This document shows positions 1 to 3,917 of a stretch of DNA of 5,282 bases, piece by piece. The stretch is from the NCBI GenBank assembly GCA_012735455.1, contig JAAYHG010000190.1, positions 1 to 5,282 on the forward strand, given 5' to 3'. This DNA comes from Bacillota bacterium. GTDB lineage: Bacteria > Bacillota > DTU030 > DUMP01. The stretch's first letter is position 1, and each line of letters starts with the position of its first letter. Under the pieces are notes generated by a model. That model worked only from the letters and a program-made list of their open reading frames with translations. It was not told the origin of the DNA and searched no databases. Position numbers and translations under genes: made by a program.

Positions 1-1180
1 GCCTAAGGCCTACCAGGTCTCACAGAGCGACCAGCCCTTGGCGAAGAATGGCTATATTGACATAAAGGTGGATGGCGAGACGCGGCGTATTCGTATCAAT
101 CGCATTCATATGGAAGAAGATGCAGGCAAGCTCCTCCATGCTGGAGACGACATCGCCGCCGCCAGCAGCAGTTTAGTGGATCTTAACCGTTCTGGGGTTG
201 GGCTGATTGAGATTGTGAGCGAGCCTGATATACGCTCGCCAGAAGAGGCGCGGCTCTACCTGATGGAACTGAGGACTATCTTGCAGTATCTTGGTGTTTC
301 GGACTGCAAGATGGAGGAAGGATCCTTGCGTTGTGATGCCAATGTGTCGGTGCGGCCGCGGGGTTCCAATGATTATGGGACCAAGACTGAGATTAAAAAT
401 ATGAACTCTTTCCGGTCTGTCTTCCGTGGTCTTGAGTATGAAGCCGAACGGCAGAAGGAGGCTGTGCTGGCGGGAGAGTCGATTGTGCAGGAGACTCGCC
501 ATTGGGACGAGGTCCGCGGTATCACTGTGTCCATGCGCAGCAAAGAGGAAGCCCATGACTACCGTTACTTCCCGGATCCAGACTTGGTGCCCCTGACTAT
601 TGACCGTTCTTGGGTGGAAGAGATTAGAAGAGAACTGCCGGAATTGCCAGCGGCTAAGAGGCAGCGCTTTGTTACGGAATACAACCTTCCTGAATATGAC
701 GCCGAGGTGCTCACGGCCTCTAGGAATGTGGCGGATTTCTTTGATGCTACTGTTCGCCTTTTCCCCGACCCTAAGGTTGTGAGTAACTGGTTCATGAGTG
801 AGGTCATGCGCCTTTTGAATGCTGAGGGCAAAGAGATCCAAGAGACAGCCCTCACTCCCGAGCGCTTGGCAAAGTTGCTAAAGCTTATTCAAGACGGTAC
901 CATCAGCGGCAAGATTGCCAAGGAAGTCTTCGAGGAGATGTTCAAGGATGGCGGGGACCCGGCGGAGATAGTTAAGAGGCGTGGCTTGGTCCAGATCTCG
1001 GATGAAGGCCAACTGATCCCCATTGTGGACGAGGTGATCGCTGCGAATCCGAAAGTGGTAGAGGATTACCGTGGTGGCAAGGAAAAGGCTTTTACTTTCC
1101 TGGTAGGCCAGGTGATGAAGGCGACCCGCGGGAAGGCGAATCCTGGCCTGGTTAACAAGCTCCTGAAAGAGAGGCTTTAA
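1..1180 (+). CDS. gatB: Aspartyl/glutamyl-tRNA(Asn/Gln) amidotransferase subunit B (5' partial)
   Basis: GatB is the tRNA-binding and kinase subunit of the cytosolic GatCAB complex, which converts Glu-tRNA(Gln) and Asp-tRNA(Asn) to the amidated forms. The reading frame is open from base 2 (PKAYQVSQ...), so the TTG at 38 is not the true start; about 392 of the usual ~475 residues are visible and the N-terminal ~80 are off the window. Family blocks seen in order are [10 protein letters not shown] (about 104-133), [15 protein letters not shown] (from about 206), [13 protein letters not shown] (311-349), EIKNMNSF (389-412) and [10 protein letters not shown] (557-586). The last ~150 residues are the helical GatB/YqeY-type tRNA-binding tail, ending in [14 protein letters not shown] small oddity is glycine where the usual motif is AGVPLIEI (here SGVGLIEI). 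The frame is intact to TAA at 1178-1180 and is followed by a terminator. gatC and gatA would be expected upstream but are not visible. Confidence 0.97.
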   Translation, partial: PKAYQVSQSDQPLAKNGYIDIKVDGETRRIRINRIHMEEDAGKLLHAGDDIAAASSSLVDLNRSGVGLIEIVSEPDIRSPEEARLYLMELRTILQYLGVSDCKMEEGSLRCDANVSVRPRGSNDYGTKTEIKNMNSFRSVFRGLEYEAERQKEAVLAGESIVQETRHWDEVRGITVSMRSKEEAHDYRYFPDPDLVPLTIDRSWVEEIRRELPELPAAKRQRFVTEYNLPEYDAEVLTASRNVADFFDATVRLFPDPKVVSNWFMSEVMRLLNAEGKEIQETALTPERLAKLLKLIQDGTISGKIAKEVFEEMFKDGGDPAEIVKRRGLVQISDEGQLIPIVDEVIAANPKVVEDYRGGKEKAFTFLVGQVMKATRGKANPGLVNKLLKERL

Positions 1181-1193
1181 GTGTGGAATACTG

Positions 1194-1234
1194 CTCCTCC
1201 GGCAGGGTAAACCTATTGCCGGAGGAGATTTTTT
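1194..1234 (+). terminator. Intrinsic terminator after gatB
   Basis: A perfect 11-bp inverted repeat, CTCCTCCGGCA at 1194-1204 and TGCCGGAGGAG at 1217-1227, encloses a 12-base loop and is followed by A and then six T (1229-1234). This is a textbook Rho-independent terminator for the gatB transcript, 13 bases after its stop codon. The T-run directly abuts the ATG of the next gene at 1235, and the 3' arm contains that gene's ribosome binding site. It may therefore also act on read-through mRNA by hiding the binding site. Confidence 0.85.
1221..1227 (+). promoter_or_regulatory. Ribosome binding site embedded in the terminator stem
   Basis: GGAGGAG lies 7 bases before the ATG at 1235, which is ideal Shine-Dalgarno spacing and fixes that start. 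All seven bases belong to the 3' arm of the terminator hairpin (1217-1227), so in a transcript that carries the whole hairpin the site is base-paired. No convincing promoter is visible between the gatB stop and this point, so the source of translatable mRNA for the next gene is unclear. Confidence 0.7.
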
Positions 1235-1699
1235 ATGCCGGAGCAAGATGTTAAAGGGCAGGCCCAAGGAGCGGCAGGGGTGAGGCTGTATCTCAATCAG
1301 CGCTTGACCCGGCTCAGAGCCCAGGTAGAAGACCAGGTGGCCCAGGTAGAACAGGGAGTCAACCAGTTGCTGCCGGACTTAGCTAGCTCGATAAGGTCTG
1401 CTCAGGACAACGAACAGATAGCCATCATGCTACGCGAACTGCAGCGTGGGCTACCAGATATAGTCTCAGGACAACTGCGGGCTGTTCTAGCAGAAGCCTA
1501 CCAGCTTTCTTGGCGCCAGGAGCGGGTTTTGGCTCAATCAAAACAACAGGCCCTGGAACGGTGTGTTCTGAGCCTCATGCAGGCCATCCAAGCCGAAGCC
1601 GATCTTGTGCGGCAAGCGCAACTGACAGAGGGTCTGGCCCAGGCAGAGAAAATGCTTAAGGGAAGGGAGCAGCATACCGGTGGATTCAGGTATAGCTAA
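1235..1699 (+). CDS. Hypothetical glutamine-rich alpha-helical/coiled-coil protein
   Basis: I do not recognise this 154-residue protein as a named family. It has no signal peptide or membrane segment, is rich in Q, A, L, E and R, and reads as almost continuous amphipathic helix; residues 18-45 have coiled-coil-like hydrophobic spacing. The ATG is fixed by GGAGGAG 7 bases upstream. Two parts resemble the minus-strand protein encoded at 3236-2700. Residues 60-73 (EQIAIMLRELQRGL) match EQIFSELGELQKGI there at 8 of 14 positions, followed by SGQL versus SGQI. Residues 113-141 match its residues 136-164 at about 11 of 29 positions without gaps. The two proteins are thus probably distant paralogues, although Q-rich composition inflates such matches. 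The last 20 bases overlap the start of the DUF421 gene, so co-translation and a shared process are likely. The small-helical-plus-DUF421 pairing recalls DUF1657/DUF421 neighbourhoods of spore formers, but the typical DUF1657 C-terminus is absent. Confidence 0.8.
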   Translation: MPEQDVKGQAQGAAGVRLYLNQRLTRLRAQVEDQVAQVEQGVNQLLPDLASSIRSAQDNEQIAIMLRELQRGLPDIVSGQLRAVLAEAYQLSWRQERVLAQSKQQALERCVLSLMQAIQAEADLVRQAQLTEGLAQAEKMLKGREQHTGGFRYS

Positions 1700-2408
1700 A
1701 CTCTTACACCTACATGGATCGGATATATGGCTCGTAGTGCGGGCCTTCTCACTTTTTATCATTGCTCTGGTTAGCATTCGCTTCATGGGTAAACGCACCA
1801 TTGGCCAGCTTTCCCCCTTTGATTTATTGGTGATCATTGTCTTGGGTTCAGCTGTGGTTATTCCCATGGAAGAGGAAAAGGTACCTTTTACCCACGGACT
1901 GATACCTATTCTGGTAATCACGGGGATTAATTGGGTGCTTTCCAAGTTGATCTTGCGTAGCCGCAAGATGGAGAATTTTATCCAAGGCAAGCCCAGGGTC
2001 TTGATTGAAAATGGGGAGGTTATCGTCAAGAATCTTAAGCAGGAAAGGGTCTCCATGGCGGATCTTATGGTAATGCTGCGTGAGAAAAATGTGAGCACGA
2101 TAGAAGATGTTCAGGAAGCGGTTCTGGAACTAAACGGACAGCTCAGCGTTATCTTGAAACCCGAAAGCCAACCGCTTACGCCCAAAGATCTTGGACTTTC
2201 CACAACCAGAGGGTTGTACCCTACGCTCTTGGTCAGTGACGGACAGGTGGTTTACGCCAACTTAGATCGTGTTCGGCTGAGTTTGGGTCACCTTACCCGA
2301 GACCTATTGAGTCGTGGAATAAGTCGCATCGAGGAGATCCAGCGGGCTACTCTGGACGAGTTTGGCAACCTGACGGTAACTCTAAGAGGAGGCCAGGAAC
2401 GCCAGTGA
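1680..2408 (+). CDS. DUF421 (YetF/YdfR-like) integral membrane protein
   Basis: This 242-residue protein has the full layout of the DUF421 family. Three hydrophobic segments lie near residues 17-35, 47-63 and 72-92. The signature RFMGKRTIGQLSPFDLLVII (34-53) covers the first cytoplasmic turn and the second membrane segment. A soluble C-terminal part follows from about residue 95, beginning with the family motif GKPRVLIENGEV (103-114). The soluble part contains two similar units, NVSTIEDVQEAVLELNGQLS (137-156) and GISRIEEIQRATLDEFGNLT (213-232), a duplication I believe is typical of the family. Biochemical function is unknown; members are common in spore-forming Firmicutes and some lie beside spoVA genes. 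GTG at 1680 is chosen because the N-terminus has family-like length and GGGAG lies about 10 bases upstream. It overlaps the preceding gene by 20 bases and shares a GTGA overlap with the following one, so the three genes are probably one transcriptional and translational unit. Confidence 0.92.
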   Translation: MDSGIAKLLHLHGSDIWLVVRAFSLFIIALVSIRFMGKRTIGQLSPFDLLVIIVLGSAVVIPMEEEKVPFTHGLIPILVITGINWVLSKLILRSRKMENFIQGKPRVLIENGEVIVKNLKQERVSMADLMVMLREKNVSTIEDVQEAVLELNGQLSVILKPESQPLTPKDLGLSTTRGLYPTLLVSDGQVVYANLDRVRLSLGHLTRDLLSRGISRIEEIQRATLDEFGNLTVTLRGGQERQ

Positions 2409-2683
2409 CAAGCCAAGAGAAGAAGAGGGCCCTTCAAGACGAGGCACAAGAAGCGGGGCTTGTGGATTGTGGAGCCTTAGAGCGTGAACTGGGCAGCAGT
2501 TTAGGGCCTGTGCTGGATGCTCTTTCTTTGGGTTTAGACGATAAGGCGGCGGCAGAGCTCGCCGAGGTGTCGGAAGAGGAGGTACGCTACGTTCGCAGTC
2601 GTTTAGGTGGAGTGGGCAGTCAAATGGGCATAGGTTATAAGAAACCAGTCTGCCACAACAAAGAGACGGGCGGGCCAAGCTAA
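2405..2683 (+). CDS. Small hypothetical protein with possible helix-turn-helix
   Basis: A 92-residue acidic-to-neutral protein of unrecognised family. It starts at GTG 2405 in a 4-base GTGA overlap with the DUF421 stop. AGAGGAGG at 2385-2392 is the nearest Shine-Dalgarno-like run, about 12 bases away, so translational coupling probably helps. Residues about 43-67 (GLDDKAAAELAEVSEEEVRYVRSRL) have the helix, turn and helix pattern of small DNA-binding modules: an AAAELAEVS-type first helix and turn, then EEEVRYVRSRL. This fit is by eye only. The tail is glycine- and lysine-containing with a single late Cys-His pair (residues 83-84). There is no signal peptide or membrane segment. Tight linkage to the DUF421 gene suggests a regulator or partner of that system. 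The stop codon TAA (2681-2683) lies in the loop of a GC-rich hairpin. Confidence 0.72.
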   Translation: MTSQEKKRALQDEAQEAGLVDCGALERELGSSLGPVLDALSLGLDDKAAAELAEVSEEEVRYVRSRLGGVGSQMGIGYKKPVCHNKETGGPS

Positions 2684-2694
2684 GCTGGCCCGCC
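2669..2694. terminator. GC-rich hairpin between convergent genes
   Basis: GGCGGGCC at 2669-2676 pairs with GGCCCGCC at 2687-2694. The stem continues with AGC/GCT (2678-2680 with 2684-2686) after one bulged A at 2677, leaving TAA, the stop codon of the small plus-strand gene, as the loop. It sits between two convergent genes, where a shared terminator is expected. Neither side has a clean T-run: the plus-strand flank is GGACGTTACT, and the minus-strand flank is only moderately T-rich. It may therefore end transcription weakly, protect mRNA 3' ends, or depend on Rho. Confidence 0.45.
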
Positions 2695-2699
2695 GGACG

Positions 2700-3236
2700 T
2701 TACTGCAGGGGTGCGCCTGCAGGGGGCAGATTCGTCCACTGGTTCAGATTTTGTTTCAGCTGAGCCAGCATCTGTTCAAGTTGCGCGTAGGAGCTGGCGT
2801 CCAGCATGGCGCTTTGAGTCTGAGCTAAGGCGGTGACCGCCTGCTGAAGCCCTTGGGTGATCTGGCTGTCAGTTTTCCGAATCAATTGGCGCAGCTGTCC
2901 TTCAATTTGTTCCACTTGGTTCAGGTAGTTCTGCACTTGAGAGGGAGCGAGGATTTGCCCGCTGATGCCTTTTTGAAGTTCACCCAGTTCGGAGAAGATT
3001 TGTTCCAATTGTTGTCGGTTGCCGAGGGAGGTTGTAGCCTGGGTTAGGGTTGATTGGGTGGCTTGGTCAGCGGTGAGCTGTTGTTTGCGGGCCGTATCCA
3101 CCAGTTGAGTGAGCAGCTGAGTTAGGTTTTCTTGAGACTGAAAGGAAGGAGTCTGGACTGCAATTTCGTTTGAGTTTGCATTAACCCGTTCGTTGAGTTC
3201 GCTTCTAATACCAGCGAGAATTTCTTCTTCTGTCAT
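2700..3236 (-). CDS. Hypothetical glutamine-rich alpha-helical protein
   Basis: A 178-residue soluble-looking protein, very rich in Q, L, A, T and S, with no signal peptide, membrane segment or cysteine; I do not recognise the family. The first 25 residues are acidic (MTEEEILAGIRSELNERV) and the rest is predicted by eye to be helical until a Pro/Ala-rich tail (PPAGAPLQ). The ATG at 3236 is supported by GAAAGGAG about 7 bases upstream. Two internal segments resemble one another, QLEQIFSEL (76-84) and QLEQMLAQL (152-160), suggesting a repeated helical unit. The protein also resembles the plus-strand protein at 1235-1699 in two collinear blocks (EQI...ELQKG..SGQ and the segment 136-164). It stands alone on the minus strand, convergent with the DUF421 block and divergent from the pyruvate-kinase-like gene. 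A structural, coat-like or scaffold role in a spore former is possible, but nothing in the sequence proves it. Confidence 0.82.
   Translation of the reverse strand: MTEEEILAGIRSELNERVNANSNEIAVQTPSFQSQENLTQLLTQLVDTARKQQLTADQATQSTLTQATTSLGNRQQLEQIFSELGELQKGISGQILAPSQVQNYLNQVEQIEGQLRQLIRKTDSQITQGLQQAVTALAQTQSAMLDASSYAQLEQMLAQLKQNLNQWTNLPPAGAPLQ
2703..2725. repeat. Short direct repeat CTGCAGGGG x2
   Basis: CTGCAGGGG occurs at 2703-2711 and again at 2717-2725, separated by TGCGC (period 14). Because CTGCAG is itself a palindrome, the same bases also form an inverted repeat, CTGCAGG at 2703-2709 with CCTGCAG at 2716-2722. It lies in the last codons of the minus-strand gene and encodes its proline/alanine-rich C-terminus (PPAGAPLQ). 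It could be a small local duplication; no function is evident. Confidence 0.5.
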
Positions 3237-3243
3237 CGGCCGT

Positions 3244-3251
3244 CTCCTTTC
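3244..3251 (-). promoter_or_regulatory. Ribosome binding site for the minus-strand Q-rich gene
   Basis: Read on the minus strand the bases are GAAAGGAG, ending 7 bases before the ATG at 3236. This is a strong Shine-Dalgarno match and decides the start of the gene. Confidence 0.75.
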
Positions 3252-3348
3252 CGCGCTGGTGTTGCTAACACTGCTTAGTATTTCTTCAGTTGCCGGATTT
3301 AGGAAGGAAATTTCCGGTTCCGAGAGAAATTATTAGCATTATGGTTTG
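3252..3348. promoter_or_regulatory. Divergent intergenic control region with small dyads
   Basis: This stretch separates two divergently transcribed genes and must hold at least one promoter. Visible dyads are GTGTT-gct-AACAC at 3259-3271 and the perfect palindrome GGAAATTTCC at 3306-3315. The palindrome lies inside a larger imperfect pairing of CCGGATTT (3293-3300) with AAA-TT-TCCGG (3308-3317). A weak plus-strand promoter candidate is TTTCCG (3311-3316), a 17-base spacer, then TAGCAT (3334-3339); its -35 would overlap the palindrome, as an operator might. On the minus strand AATACTAA (around 3275-3282) could be a -10 element, but no matching -35 is clear. The promoter assignments are guesses; the dyads are seen directly. 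Confidence 0.35.
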
Positions 3349-3356
3349 AAGGAGGT
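3349..3356 (+). promoter_or_regulatory. Strong ribosome binding site for the pyruvate-kinase-like gene
   Basis: AAGGAGGT is a full complement of the 16S rRNA anti-Shine-Dalgarno sequence and ends 6 bases before the GTG at 3363. This fixes the GTG start and suggests efficient translation. Confidence 0.85.
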
Positions 3357-3362
3357 AAGACA

Positions 3363-3917
3363 GTGCAAACATGGACCCAGGTTGGACCGATAAATACAGC
3401 GGCAACTGTTGATGCTGCCGTCGCGCGGGCCAAGGAGGTGGGAATTAAGCACGTGGTGGTAGCCTCCAACACCGGGGACACAGCCCGCTGGTTCTTAGAC
3501 AGGGGTTTAGAGGTTGTATGCGTTACTCATCAGGTGGGATTCAGAAGCCCTGGTATGGATGAGATGTCGGCGGAGACCCGGCAGGAGTTTGTTGCCAAAG
3601 GGATTAAAGTGCATACTGGTACCCATCTTTTCCGTGGTATAACGCGTGCCTTCAGCAACGCCCACCAGGGTTTCGATGCAGCCCGGGTGGTTGCCGATAC
3701 CCTCTACTTGTTTGGACAGGGCACCAAGGTGGCGGTGGAGATCGCGGTCATGGCTTTGGACGCAGGGTTGATTCCCTACGGCGAAGATGTGATCGCAGTT
3801 GGGGGCACAGGTCGCGGGGCTGACACGGCTATAGTTATCAGGCCGGCCCATTCCGGTGAGTTTCTTAAGACCCAGATCCGCGAGATTATCTGCAAACCAT
3901 GGGTGACAGGGAAGTGA
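3363..3917 (+). CDS. Pyruvate kinase C-terminal-domain-like protein (COG1751 type)
   Basis: A 184-residue stand-alone alpha/beta protein resembling the C-terminal domain of pyruvate kinase but lacking its catalytic barrel, so it cannot be a pyruvate kinase. Such proteins occur in archaea and Firmicutes; an Archaeoglobus member (AF0103) has a known structure, yet the cellular role remains unclear. Seen in order are an N-terminal helix (TVDAAVARAKEVGI), the strand and phosphate-loop-like VVVASNTGDTARW (31-43), VVCVTHQVGFRSPGMDEM (51-68), THLFRGITRAFSN (87-99), and GQGTKVAVEIAVMALDAGLI (118-137). AVGGTGRGADTAIVI (145-159) closes the fold. The glycine- and threonine-rich loops suggest a phosphorylated or nucleotide-like ligand, which is inference. 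GTG at 3363 follows an ideal Shine-Dalgarno sequence. The stop overlaps the GTG proposed for the methyltransferase gene (GTGA, 3914-3917), so the two are probably co-transcribed and translationally coupled. Confidence 0.88.
   Translation: MQTWTQVGPINTAATVDAAVARAKEVGIKHVVVASNTGDTARWFLDRGLEVVCVTHQVGFRSPGMDEMSAETRQEFVAKGIKVHTGTHLFRGITRAFSNAHQGFDAARVVADTLYLFGQGTKVAVEIAVMALDAGLIPYGEDVIAVGGTGRGADTAIVIRPAHSGEFLKTQIREIICKPWVTGK

Noticed and set aside
38..40. TTG at 38 as the start of gatB
   Set aside because: The frame continues upstream to the window edge with GatB-like residues ([14 protein letters not shown]), so the gene is simply cut by the window.
173..841. Long open frame on the minus strand (222 codons) opposite gatB
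   Set aside because: It lies wholly antisense to conserved GatB coding sequence, its translation (many H, R and S, no recognisable motif) looks like a reverse-strand shadow, and no ribosome binding site or neighbouring gene supports it.
1235..1699. Assignment of the first helical protein to DUF1657
   Set aside because: The gene context fits, but the protein is more than twice the usual DUF1657 length and lacks the typical C-terminal ending, so the name is not justified.
1538..2098. Minus-strand open frame of 186 codons
   Set aside because: It is antisense to the end of the helical gene and to the DUF421 membrane region; its residues follow the complement of that gene and show no independent domain.
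3237..3362. Riboswitch or small RNA in the divergent intergenic region
   Set aside because: Only short dyads are present; at 126 bases with two divergent leaders there is no conserved riboswitch core or terminator-antiterminator pair that I can recognise.
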